A stretch of DNA of 64,000 nt from Duganella sp. SG902. GTDB taxonomy: Bacteria; Pseudomonadota; Gammaproteobacteria; Burkholderiales; Burkholderiaceae_D. The position numbers and the translations under genes were made by a program. Positions 10,501 through 18,942 of the stretch are shown in pieces. Numbering within the stretch: the first letter of the stretch is position 1; every line of letters begins with the position of its first letter. The stretch spans positions 1 through 64,000 of the forward strand of contig NZ_JABMJK010000004.1 in the NCBI RefSeq assembly GCF_013376005.1, in the 5' to 3' direction. The notes under the pieces are model-generated. The model saw only the letters and a program-made list of their open reading frames with translations. It was not told where the DNA came from and searched no databases.

Positions 10501-10620
10501 GTTGGCCGCGTGCAGCGGCCGCGCCAGCATCAGCCAACACAGCAGCAGGCACAGGGCGGCGGCGACGCGCGGCAGGCGCGCCAGGGCGGCGGTGCGAGGG
10601 TGAAAATTGCTGTGTGGCAT
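7564..10620 (-). CDS. Two-component-regulator-propeller diguanylate cyclase
   Basis: This 1018-residue membrane sensor starts with a signal peptide ending in ARPLHA. About fourteen propeller repeats follow (recurring pattern LWIGT..GL, about residues 40-690), then a Y_Y_Y domain (YAYQLKGFDSNWVET, about 700-770). One transmembrane helix lies at about 800 (LAMFVLVILLAAGLL), followed by a short coiled coil and a C-terminal GGDEF domain. GGDEF is intact at 936-940, and the RESD tetrapeptide five residues before it fits the inhibitory I-site. It should make c-di-GMP in response to an unknown periplasmic ligand. The ATG at 10620 begins the signal peptide; an upstream ATG at 10653 is less likely. 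It is divergent from thiC. Confidence 0.9.
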   Translation of the reverse strand: MPHSNFHPRTAALARLPRVAAALCLLLCWLMLARPLHAANGERWSGQANTSFKHNMHIDVSSGVCLAQDRQGFLWIGTQAGLVRWDGNRHVKYVADAARDEALPDSYIMSLHVDPQGRLWIGMSSGGLARYDATRDAFVRYRAGGDGLRDPRVSAIADDGAGGLWLATGRGLDHMTADGRFTRQAPAGAALPDGGVDTLLREADGTLWIGTRRGLFQLKPGQPAQQITLGGKTGLSITALLKDSAGRLWIGSRTNGAFSIAPGGDAHGAAAVRESGAQPTLQSERVSAIVEAGPDEIWLGTNGANGGIVVLDARSNTTRRIRHRADAPDSLPDNDIMAMLRERSGIIFTSYMAGISQHDPQPRAITTIRHAEANRGNVLSVPSVMLAPDGQLWLSNTSGGIEIMDPYRGHTGRLTTAAGLPPGRVLAMAPGPDGEVYIGTQHGLYRTGADGRHPRRVVVPTRGEEEEVWALALDGRTLWVGGLDGLWALALPAAGAPRLLRHEDQQLGDPRVTAVLPVGDDVWVGTRGGLARLGPDAVERIPTELAVPDRLPPGYVSSLALDRRGRLWMSNFGTGVVMLERTDPDGRRRFRRLGMQQGLPDSGANKLLLDREGMLWASTDAGLARIDPEALTIRALGASDGVQVPTYWTNSGAVTAEGELVFGGLSGVSVVKPQALSVSHYAPPMVVTRLLLNDKEIPAAVYNTGLGAKAPPVTVPPAARERGFSLEFAALDYATPERNRYAYQLKGFDSNWVETDAGARRASYNNLPPGDYLLQLRGTNRHGDWSAPIAVPVRVLPAWHQHPLARLAMFVLVILLAAGLLHARTAYLRRRQRELEGMVQARTAELRTIQSQLETLAYGDPLTGLANRRLFNDELRHLVAQAERGGAAFTLLLIDLDHFKQINDSLGHDAGDALLVAAAERLRAAVRESDRAYRLGGDEFAVLLHQPLESGTPAAVCARILSNLAAPLAHGADVIEISASVGAASHRQGDSHEQLYKRADVALYEAKAAGRNTWRLAE

Positions 10621-10662
10621 GAAGACACTATACCTGACTAATCTGGCAATCATGTGGGTTTT

Positions 10663-10691
10663 TTGCTACGGGAACCGGATGCGGGTATAAT
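10663..10691 (+). promoter_or_regulatory. Sigma-70-type promoter of the thi operon
   Basis: TTGCTA (10663-10668) and TATAAT (10686-10691) are separated by 17 bases, an ideal spacing. Transcription would start near 10698, about 20 bases before the TPP aptamer, leaving a leader of roughly 190 bases before thiC. Confidence 0.75.
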
Positions 10692-10717
10692 CGGCGCGCC
10701 ACCGCCAGGTGGCACAC

Positions 10718-12771
<2,054 letters not shown>

Positions 12772-12774
12772 ACC

Positions 12775-12978
12775 ATGATCGAGATTGAATTGAACGGCGC
12801 GCCGCACCAGGTGCCGCCGCGGCAAACGCTGGACCAGCTGGTCGACGCGCTGGAACTGGGCGGGCAGGCGCTGGCGCTGGCGGTCAACCGCAATGTGGTG
12901 CCGCGCCAGCAGTGGCCGCAGCGTGTCCTGCAGGCGCGGGACAAGGTGGATATCGTGCGCGCCATCGGTGGCGGTTAA
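12775..12978 (+). CDS. thiS: Sulfur carrier protein ThiS
   Basis: This 67-residue ubiquitin-fold protein ends in the required Gly-Gly (IGGG). The C-terminal glycine is adenylated and then thiocarboxylated to deliver sulfur to ThiG for thiazole formation. The gene starts 3 bases after thiC stops and is followed by thiG, the usual partner. Neither ThiF, which activates ThiS, nor a glycine oxidase is encoded nearby. Confidence 0.93.
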   Translation: MIEIELNGAPHQVPPRQTLDQLVDALELGGQALALAVNRNVVPRQQWPQRVLQARDKVDIVRAIGGG

Positions 12979-12993
12979 TTGGAGATGACGGAT

Positions 12994-13773
12994 ATGAATG
13001 ATGTGTTGAAAATCGCGGGCAAGGAATACCAATCGCGCCTGCTGGTGGGCAGTGGCAAGTACAAGGATTTGCAGCAGACGCGCGAGGCCACCGACGCCGC
13101 CGAAGCCGAGATCATCACGGTGGCGATACGCCGCGTGAACATCGGCCAGGACCCGAAGGCGCCGTCGTTGCTGGATGTGCTGCCGCCTTCGCGCTACACG
13201 ATACTGCCGAACACGGCCGGCTGCTACACGGCCAGGGACGCGGTCTACACCTTGCAGATGGCGCGCGAGCTGTTGAACGGCCACAAGCTGGTGAAGCTGG
13301 AGGTGCTGGGTGACGAGAAGACCCTGTTCCCGAATATGCCGGAAACCCTGGTCGCCGCGCGCGAGCTGGTGAAGGATGGCTTCGACGTGATGGTCTACTG
13401 CAGCGACGATCCGATCCAGGCGCGCATGCTGGAGGACATAGGCTGCGTCGCGGTGATGCCGCTGGCGTCGTTGATCGGTTCCGGCATGGGCATCCTGAAT
13501 CCTTGGAACCTGTCGCTGATCATCGAGCAGGCCAGGGTGCCGGTGCTGGTGGACGCCGGCGTGGGCACGGCGTCCGACGCGGCGATCGCCATGGAGCTCG
13601 GTTGCGACGGGGTGCTGATGAACACCGCCATCGCCGGCGCGCAGGACCCGGTGCGCATGGCGCGCGCCATGAAGCTGGGCGTGCAGGCCGGACGCGAGGC
13701 TTATCTGGCCGGCCGCATCGCGCGCAAGTTCGCGGCGTCGCCGTCGTCGCCGATGGCGGGCCGGCTCGCATGA
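12994..13773 (+). CDS. thiG: Thiazole synthase ThiG
   Basis: This TIM-barrel enzyme builds thiazole phosphate from DXP, dehydroglycine and ThiS-thiocarboxylate. The protein has 259 residues. Family signatures include [10 protein letters not shown] near the start, the Schiff-base Lys in [12 protein letters not shown], and the phosphate-binding [25 protein letters not shown] (12981-12984) is 9 bases before the ATG at 12994; ATG 12985 sits directly against that site and the frame-opening TTG at 12979 is unlikely. The last bases overlap the thiD start (ATGA), suggesting coupled translation. The substrate DXP comes from dxs, which is encoded at 34.7 kb in this window. Confidence 0.96.
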   Translation: MNDVLKIAGKEYQSRLLVGSGKYKDLQQTREATDAAEAEIITVAIRRVNIGQDPKAPSLLDVLPPSRYTILPNTAGCYTARDAVYTLQMARELLNGHKLVKLEVLGDEKTLFPNMPETLVAARELVKDGFDVMVYCSDDPIQARMLEDIGCVAVMPLASLIGSGMGILNPWNLSLIIEQARVPVLVDAGVGTASDAAIAMELGCDGVLMNTAIAGAQDPVRMARAMKLGVQAGREAYLAGRIARKFAASPSSPMAGRLA

Positions 13774-14687
13774 TCCATCCAGGATCGCCGACAGACGGCC
13801 TGGCGGGTAGCGCGGCCGAGACGCGGCCGTGCGTGCTGGTGTTCGCCGGCCTCGATCCGTCCGGCGGCGCCGGGCTGTCGGCGGATTTGCAGGCGGTGGC
13901 CGGGCAGGGGGCGCACGCGCTGACCGTCTGCACCGCGCTCACGGTGCAGGACAATGACCGCGTGTACGGCGTGCAGCCGGTGGACGCGGGCATGGTGCTG
14001 CGCCAGGCGCGGGCGCTGGTGGACAAGTGCGCCATCGGTGCCGTGAAGATCGGCATCACCGGCAGCGCCGCCAACGCGCTGGCGATCGCGGAGGTGATCC
14101 AGCGCCTGCGTGAACGCCAGCCGGGGCTGCCGGTGGTGCTGGACCCGGTGCTGGCCAGCGGCCATGGCGATGTGCTGTCGCGCGATGACGCGGTGACGGC
14201 GCTGGCGCCGTTGCTGCCGCTGGCCACCGTGGTCACGCCCAACGGGCCGGAGGCGCGCGCCCTGAGCGACGCCACGCGGCCGGACGCGCAGGCGCACGCC
14301 TTGCGCGCGCGCGGCTGCCGCCACGTCTTCATCACCGGCGGCCACGGCGAGGGCGACGACGTGGTCAACCGCTGGTACGGCCCCGGCGCGCCGGCGCCCC
14401 TCTCGCCGGCGCTGCTGGCCGGCGGCGGGGCGCTGTCGAATGCGGCCGCGCCGCCGTTGGCCGGCGCGGCCGGCGGGCAGATGGCCGCCGCGCTGCGCGA
14501 GTGGCGCTGGCAGCGGCTGGCGGGCGAATTCCACGGCAGCGGCTGCACGCTGGCTTCCGCCATCGCCAGCCAACTGGCGCTCGGCGTGCCGACCGCCGTG
14601 GCGCTGGAGAACGCCCAGTTGTACACCTACCACGCGCTGCGCGACGCCTACGCCATCGCCGCCGGCCAGCGCATCCCTTTGCGATAA
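13770..14687 (+). CDS. thiD: Hydroxymethylpyrimidine/phosphomethylpyrimidine kinase ThiD
   Basis: This kinase phosphorylates HMP and HMP-P to HMP-PP. The ribokinase-fold signatures are [16 protein letters not shown] at the N-terminus, the [14 protein letters not shown] segment, TPNGPEA and the anion-hole [12 protein letters not shown] near the C-terminus. At 305 residues it is about 40 longer than E. coli ThiD. Much of the excess is an Ala/Pro/Gly-rich stretch of roughly 30 residues ([15 protein letters not shown] onward) between the GGH and HGSGC motifs, probably a surface loop. The start overlaps the thiG stop. Function is clear; the loop is a peculiarity. Confidence 0.94.
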   Translation: MIHPGSPTDGLAGSAAETRPCVLVFAGLDPSGGAGLSADLQAVAGQGAHALTVCTALTVQDNDRVYGVQPVDAGMVLRQARALVDKCAIGAVKIGITGSAANALAIAEVIQRLRERQPGLPVVLDPVLASGHGDVLSRDDAVTALAPLLPLATVVTPNGPEARALSDATRPDAQAHALRARGCRHVFITGGHGEGDDVVNRWYGPGAPAPLSPALLAGGGALSNAAAPPLAGAAGGQMAAALREWRWQRLAGEFHGSGCTLASAIASQLALGVPTAVALENAQLYTYHALRDAYAIAAGQRIPLR

Positions 14688-14704
14688 ACAGAAGAGAGCA
14701 CACC

Positions 14705-15322
14705 ATGCAAGGACTCTACCTCGTCACCCCCAACTGGGACGACACCAGCCGCCTGCTGCAACTGACCGGGCAGGCGCTGCAAGCCGCCCCGGTCGCCTTG
14801 CTGCAATACCGTCACAAGGAGGCCGGCGCCGTGTTGCGCCATGAACAGGCCGCCGCGCTGCAGGCCCTGTGCCGCCGCCACCGCGTGCCCTTCATCATCA
14901 ACGACCATGTCGAGCTGTGCGAGGAGCTCGACGCCGACGGCGTCCACCTGGGCGGCACCGACGCCGAGGTGGCCCAGGTGCGCGCCCGGCTGGGCCGGCG
15001 GAAAATCATCGGCGCCTCCTGCTACGGCGAGCTGTCGCGCGCGCTGATGGCGCAGGACGCCGGCGCCAGCTACGTGGCCTTCGGCGGCTTCTATCCGTCG
15101 CGCGTCAAGCAGTACGAGGTCAGCACGCCGCCGGACATCCTCGACCGGGCGCGCGACGTGATCCGCGTGCCGACCGTGGTGATCGGCGGCATGACGCCGC
15201 ACAACGCCGCGCCGCTGGTCGCGCGCGGCGCCCACATGGTGGCCGCCATCAGCAGCGTCTATCAAGCTGATAGTGTGGCGCAGGCGGTAAGGCAATTTCA
15301 ATCGCTTTTCACGCAGCAATAA
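14705..15322 (+). CDS. thiE: Thiamine phosphate synthase ThiE
   Basis: ThiE joins HMP-PP and thiazole phosphate to give thiamine phosphate, completing the pathway encoded by this operon. The 205-residue TIM barrel shows LLQYRHKEA near the N-terminus, FIINDHVELCEELDADGVHLGG for diphosphate and Mg binding, and the C-terminal VVIGGMTPHNA phosphate loop. The ATG at 14705 follows GAAGAGAG; the frame is open further upstream inside thiD, which is not coding in that frame. It is the last gene of the thi operon, and no clear terminator follows. Confidence 0.96.
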   Translation: MQGLYLVTPNWDDTSRLLQLTGQALQAAPVALLQYRHKEAGAVLRHEQAAALQALCRRHRVPFIINDHVELCEELDADGVHLGGTDAEVAQVRARLGRRKIIGASCYGELSRALMAQDAGASYVAFGGFYPSRVKQYEVSTPPDILDRARDVIRVPTVVIGGMTPHNAAPLVARGAHMVAAISSVYQADSVAQAVRQFQSLFTQQ

Positions 15323-15328
15323 AAACGC

Positions 15329-15359
15329 TTGAAGTACGGGGGGCTTTCAGTCTTATAAT
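15329..15359 (+). promoter_or_regulatory. Candidate promoter of the ANTAR response-regulator gene
   Basis: TTGAAG (15329-15334) and a perfect TATAAT (15354-15359) lie upstream of the ATG at 15393. The spacing is 19 bases, longer than ideal, so the -35 assignment is uncertain. It separates this gene from the thi operon. Confidence 0.5.
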
Positions 15360-15392
15360 GGGGCGTTAGCATAAGCCTAAGGTTTCCGTCCC

Positions 15393-16025
15393 ATGACTGC
15401 CTCCACTCCCGCACAGAAGCGCCTGATCCTGATTGTTGACGACGACCCGCTGCTGCTCGACTTCCTTGGCGAAGTGCTGGGCCACGCCGGCTACGAGGTG
15501 GCCAAGGCCTCCTCGGCGGAGCAAGCCCTGCAGTCGATCGCCCAGCGCGAGCCGGACCTGGCCCTGCTGGACATCCACATGCCCGGCATGAACGGCCTGG
15601 AACTGGCCAAGCAGCTGCACGCCACCAGCTCGGTGCCGTTCATGTTCCTGTCCGGCCGCGGCGACGCCGACGCCGGCAAGCAGGCCGCGTCCTACGGCGC
15701 GGTGGGCTTCCTGGTCAAGCCGGTCGACGAGAAGCACCTGATGCCGGCCTTCGCCGCCGGCCTGGCGCGCGCCGACGAGATCCGCCAGCTGCGCCGAACC
15801 GAGCTCAACCTGAACGCCGCGCTGGCCGCCGGCCGCGAGACCAGCCTGGCCGTGGGCCTGCTGATGTGCAAGTTCCAGACCGACCGCAACACCGCCTTCG
15901 AGGTGCTGCGCGACCACGCCCGCTCCAACCGGCGCAAGGTCAACGAGGTGGCGGACCAGTTGCTGGCGGCCGAGGAAACGTTGAACAGCTTGCACGCTGC
16001 GTTCAACAACCGTCTGAAAAAGTAA
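15393..16025 (+). CDS. ANTAR-domain response regulator
   Basis: Residues about 10-125 form a CheY-like receiver (LILIVDDDP acidic pair, phospho-acceptor Asp in LALLDIHMPGMNG, the LSGRG switch and Lys in FLVKPVD). Residues about 150-205 match the RNA-binding ANTAR domain (AVGLLMCKFQTDRNTAFEVLRDHARSN). ANTAR proteins bind paired stem-loops in nascent RNA and prevent termination. No histidine kinase or nitrate-assimilation gene is adjacent, so the signal and the target are unknown. The next gene encodes another receiver domain behind a 206-base structured leader, which could be a target. Domain assignment is firm; the regulon is not. Confidence 0.92.
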   Translation: MTASTPAQKRLILIVDDDPLLLDFLGEVLGHAGYEVAKASSAEQALQSIAQREPDLALLDIHMPGMNGLELAKQLHATSSVPFMFLSGRGDADAGKQAASYGAVGFLVKPVDEKHLMPAFAAGLARADEIRQLRRTELNLNAALAAGRETSLAVGLLMCKFQTDRNTAFEVLRDHARSNRRKVNEVADQLLAAEETLNSLHAAFNNRLKK

Positions 16026-16231
16026 ACGCCGGCGACAAAATTTCTTGTCGTACGGCATTTTTGTTATACACTTGTACCTGAGCGGCGGATAACAGCTATC
16101 CGCCCGCGTCACCTGCGGCGGGGCCTCTGATTCGCACCTGCCGCTTCAATGGCCGCCTGCACCCTGCGCCACACCGATCCTTCGGCCCAACTCCGCCGAG
16201 CTTGCACTGAGCTTTTCGAGCGGAGAACTTC
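16026..16231 (+). promoter_or_regulatory. Structured leader between two receiver genes
   Basis: This 206-base gap holds several stem-loops. GACAA/TTGTC has an AATTTC loop. A perfect 8-bp stem, GGCGGATA/TATCCGCC (16084-16104), carries the loop ACAGC. Beyond it are GCGGCGGG/CCTGCCGC and a CTCCGC/GCGGAG pair that ends near the start codon of the next gene. The ACAGC loop has A at position 1 and G at position 4, as ANTAR target loops do, but those are normally hexaloops. No U-run terminator is evident. GGAG lies near the following ATG. Confidence 0.4.
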
Positions 16232-16684
16232 ATGACCAACGATTTTCCAAGCAATACCTATCGCCCGTTCACGGACGACAGCGGCGGCGCCATCGGCTTT
16301 TCGATTTTCGCGGCCGCGCCGCGCGTGCTGCACGTGGACAGCGACCACGACGCGGCGCTGGTGCTGGCCGCGCTGCTGGTGCCGGAAACCCAGGTGACCC
16401 ACGTGCCGACCCTGGCGGCCGCGCAGGAACTGCTGCAGAACGAAAAATTCGCGCTGGTGGTGCTCGACCCGGACCTGCCGGACGGCGACGGCGTCGACCT
16501 GCTGGCCGAGCTGCGCGGCGGCCAGCACAACGCGCGCGTGCTGATGTACTCGGCCCGCCATCCGGAGCAGCACCAGGCCGGCCACGCCTTCCTGCCCAAG
16601 CCGTGGACCTCGCCGCGCCAGCTGTGGCGCACCGTGTCCGACCTGCTGGGCATCGGTCCTGCGATGCCGGTTGAGCCCCAATAA
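16232..16684 (+). CDS. Single receiver-domain response regulator
   Basis: The 150-residue protein is a CheY-like domain with a 30-residue N-terminal extension. After VLHVDSDHD come the phospho-acceptor Asp in LVVLDPDLPDGDG, the switch region VLMYSAR and the Lys of FLPKPW. No output domain is present. It may act as a phospho-sink or through protein contacts. Its position 206 bases after the ANTAR regulator suggests a shared pathway, but the long leader argues for separate control. Partner kinase unknown. Confidence 0.8.
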   Translation: MTNDFPSNTYRPFTDDSGGAIGFSIFAAAPRVLHVDSDHDAALVLAALLVPETQVTHVPTLAAAQELLQNEKFALVVLDPDLPDGDGVDLLAELRGGQHNARVLMYSARHPEQHQAGHAFLPKPWTSPRQLWRTVSDLLGIGPAMPVEPQ

Positions 16685-16715
16685 TCGCAATATTGATAAT
16701 AAATACTCGGTGAGG

Positions 16716-16741
16716 CCGGTCCGCGCTTGTTGCGCGGCTGG
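16716..16741. terminator. GC-rich hairpin, possible weak terminator
   Basis: CCGCGC (16721-16726) pairs with GCGCGG (16732-16737) around a TTGTT loop, extended by CCGG/CTGG. No T-run follows on either strand, so intrinsic termination is doubtful. It lies between the receiver gene and the sugar dehydrogenase gene. Confidence 0.3.
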
Positions 16742-16785
16742 TTGAGGTGATAGGCTGCCGGATCAACTCAATCAGGACCTCCAAG

Positions 16786-17718
16786 ATGACGTCACCACTC
16801 AAACTCGCCATCGTCGGCGTGGGCAAGATCGTTTACGACCAGCACGTTCCGGCGATCAACGCCAACGCCGCCGATTTCACGCTGGTCGCCACCGCCAGCC
16901 GCAACAACACCATCGACAACGTTCCCAGCTTCCCGACCATCGAGGCCATGCTGGAGGCGCGTCCGGACATCGAGGCCGTGTCGCTGTGCATGCCGCCGCA
17001 GTACCGCTACGCCGCCGCGCGCAAGGCGCTGGCCGCCGGCAAGCACGTGTTCCTGGAAAAGCCGCCGGGCGCCACGCTGTCGGAGGTGGCCGACCTCGAG
17101 GCCTACGCCGCCGAGCGGGGCGTGAGCCTGTTCGCCAGCTGGCACTCGCGCTACGCGCCGGGCGTGCAGCCGGCCAAGGCCCACCTGGCCGCCAACCCGC
17201 CCACCGCCATGCACGTGATCTGGAAGGAGGACGTGCGCCAGTGGCACCCGAACCAGGACTGGATCTGGCAGGCGGGCGGGCTGGGCGTGTTCGACCCGGG
17301 CATCAACGCGCTGTCGATCGTCACCGAGATCCTGCCGTCGGCCGTGTTCCTGACCAGGGCCGCGCTGGAATTCCCGGAAAACCGCGACGCGCCGATCGCC
17401 GCCGACCTGCACTTCCAGGACGCCGCCGGCGTCAAGGTGCATGCCGAGTTCGACTGGCGCCAGACCGGCCCGCAAAGCTGGGACATCATCGTCGGCACCG
17501 CCGGCGGCGAGGTGCGGCTGGCGAATGGCGGCGCGCGCCTGTGGATCAACGGCGCCGAGCAGCCGCTGGAGAAGGAGGCCGAGTACCCGTCGCTGTACCA
17601 GCGCTTCGCCGCGATCATCCGCGCCGGCAAGTCCGACGTGGACGTGGCGCCGCTGCGCCACGTGGCCGACGCCTTCATGCTGGGCCAGCGCAAAGTGGTG
17701 GACGCCTTCCACGACTGA
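16786..17718 (+). CDS. Gfo/Idh/MocA oxidoreductase, D-galactose/L-arabinose 1-dehydrogenase-like
   Basis: The 310-residue protein has an N-terminal Rossmann fold (LAIVGVGKIVYDQHVPAI) with the family's catalytic Lys in FLEKPPGAT. The C-terminal domain contains KEDVRQWHPNQDWIWQAGGLGVFDPGINALSI, a pattern I recognise from the D-galactose 1-dehydrogenase / L-arabinose 1-dehydrogenase branch that oxidises aldoses to lactones with NAD(P). The substrate is inferred from that resemblance only; no lactonase or sugar-acid dehydratase gene is adjacent. The ATG at 16786 gives the family start; the frame opens at 16747 without support. It is followed 36 bases later by the formaldehyde dehydrogenase gene. 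Confidence 0.82.
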   Translation: MTSPLKLAIVGVGKIVYDQHVPAINANAADFTLVATASRNNTIDNVPSFPTIEAMLEARPDIEAVSLCMPPQYRYAAARKALAAGKHVFLEKPPGATLSEVADLEAYAAERGVSLFASWHSRYAPGVQPAKAHLAANPPTAMHVIWKEDVRQWHPNQDWIWQAGGLGVFDPGINALSIVTEILPSAVFLTRAALEFPENRDAPIAADLHFQDAAGVKVHAEFDWRQTGPQSWDIIVGTAGGEVRLANGGARLWINGAEQPLEKEAEYPSLYQRFAAIIRAGKSDVDVAPLRHVADAFMLGQRKVVDAFHD

Positions 17719-17754
17719 TGCGCTATCATGGTGCTCCATTGCGAAAGGAGCATC

Positions 17755-18861
17755 ATGAAAACCAAGGCAGCCGTTGCGTGGCAGGCGGGCAAGCCCCTGA
17801 CGATCGAAGAGATCGAGCTGGGCGGCCCGCGCGAAGGCGAGGTGCTGGTGGAGATCAAGGCCACCGGCATTTGCCACACCGATTACTACACCCTGTCCGG
17901 CGCCGATCCGGAGGGGATCTTCCCGGCCATCCTCGGCCACGAGGGCGCGGGCGTGGTGGTGGACGTGGGGCCCGGCGTCAAGTCGCTGAAGAAAGATGAC
18001 CACGTCATTCCGCTGTACACGCCGGAGTGCCGCCAGTGCAAGTTCTGCCTGTCGCGCAAGACCAACCTGTGCCAGGCGATACGCGGCACCCAGGGCAAGG
18101 GCCTGATGCCGGACGCCACCAGCCGCTTTTCGCTGGACGGCAAGCCGATCTTCCACTACATGGGCACCTCCACCTTCTCCAACTACATCGTGGTGCCGGA
18201 AATCGCGCTGGCCAGGATCCGTTCCGACGCGCCGTTCGACAAGGTGTGCTACATCGGCTGCGGCGTCACCACCGGCGTCGGCGCGGTGCTGTTCACCGCC
18301 AAGGTGGAGGCGGGCGCCAACGTGGTGGTGTTCGGCCTCGGCGGCATCGGCCTGAACGTGATCCAGGCGGCCCGGATGGTGGGCGCGGACAAGATCATCG
18401 GGGTCGACATCAATCCCGCGCGCGAGGCGATGGCGCGCAAGTTCGGCATGACGCACTTCATCAATCCCAACGAGGTGGAGAACGTGGTCGACCACATCAT
18501 CCAGCTCACCGACGGCGGCGCCGACTACAGCTTCGAGTGCGTCGGCAACACCACGCTGATGCGCCAGGCGCTGGAGTGCTGCCACAAGGGCTGGGGCAAG
18601 TCCATCATCATCGGCGTGGCGGCGGCGGGGCAGGAAATCTCCACCCGGCCGTTCCAGCTGGTGACCGGGCGCGAATGGAAGGGCTCCGCGTTCGGCGGCG
18701 CGCGCGGCCGCACCGACGTGCCGAAGATCGTCGACTGGTACATGGAGGGCAAGCTCAACATCGACGACCTGATCACCCACCGCCTCAAGCTGGGCGACAT
18801 CAACCAGGGCTTCGACCTGATGAAGAGCGGCGAGTCGATTCGTTCAGTCGTGCTGTACTAA
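17755..18861 (+). CDS. frmA: S-(hydroxymethyl)glutathione dehydrogenase (class III alcohol dehydrogenase)
   Basis: This enzyme oxidises S-hydroxymethylglutathione in formaldehyde detoxification and also reduces S-nitrosoglutathione. The 368-residue length is typical. Catalytic zinc ligands Cys40 (ATGICHTD) and His62 (LGHEGAGVV) are present, as are the four structural-zinc cysteines (CRQCKFC...NLC) and the NAD-binding GLGGIG loop. AAAGGAG precedes the ATG at 17755. The usual partner, S-formylglutathione hydrolase, is not adjacent, and no FrmR-type repressor is seen. Family assignment is secure. Confidence 0.96.
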   Translation: MKTKAAVAWQAGKPLTIEEIELGGPREGEVLVEIKATGICHTDYYTLSGADPEGIFPAILGHEGAGVVVDVGPGVKSLKKDDHVIPLYTPECRQCKFCLSRKTNLCQAIRGTQGKGLMPDATSRFSLDGKPIFHYMGTSTFSNYIVVPEIALARIRSDAPFDKVCYIGCGVTTGVGAVLFTAKVEAGANVVVFGLGGIGLNVIQAARMVGADKIIGVDINPAREAMARKFGMTHFINPNEVENVVDHIIQLTDGGADYSFECVGNTTLMRQALECCHKGWGKSIIIGVAAAGQEISTRPFQLVTGREWKGSAFGGARGRTDVPKIVDWYMEGKLNIDDLITHRLKLGDINQGFDLMKSGESIRSVVLY

Positions 18862-18870
18862 GCCCGGGCG

Positions 18871-18922
18871 GATGTAGAAAAAAAGTTCTAGACAACGCAA
18901 TCTAGATAATTTATTCTACATC
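18871..18922. promoter_or_regulatory. 22-bp imperfect inverted repeat upstream of the M56 peptidase
   Basis: Left arm GATGTAGAA...TTCTAGA (18871-18892) and right arm TCTAGA...TTCTACATC (18901-18922) mirror each other with a central 8-base spacer. The outer TGTAGAA/TTCTACA parts resemble the TACA/TGTA half-sites recognised by BlaI/MecI repressors, which normally partner M56 (BlaR1-type) proteins. It ends 20 bases before the peptidase start codon. An operator is the preferred reading; termination of frmA is the alternative. Confidence 0.55.
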
Positions 18923-18942
18923 CATCATATGGGAGTGCGGCA

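Noticed and set aside
7507..10641. 1044-codon open frame on the plus strand opposite the propeller-GGDEF gene
   Set aside because: It is antisense to a gene with clear domains; composition (H, R, Q, V, A runs) is that of a GC-rich shadow frame.
12979..12993. TTG start for thiG
   Set aside because: The ATG at 12994 has a well-spaced GGAG and matches the family N-terminus.
16084..16104. Hairpin called as a confirmed ANTAR target
   Set aside because: The loop is five bases rather than six and no clear second partner hairpin is visible, so it is kept only as a hypothesis.
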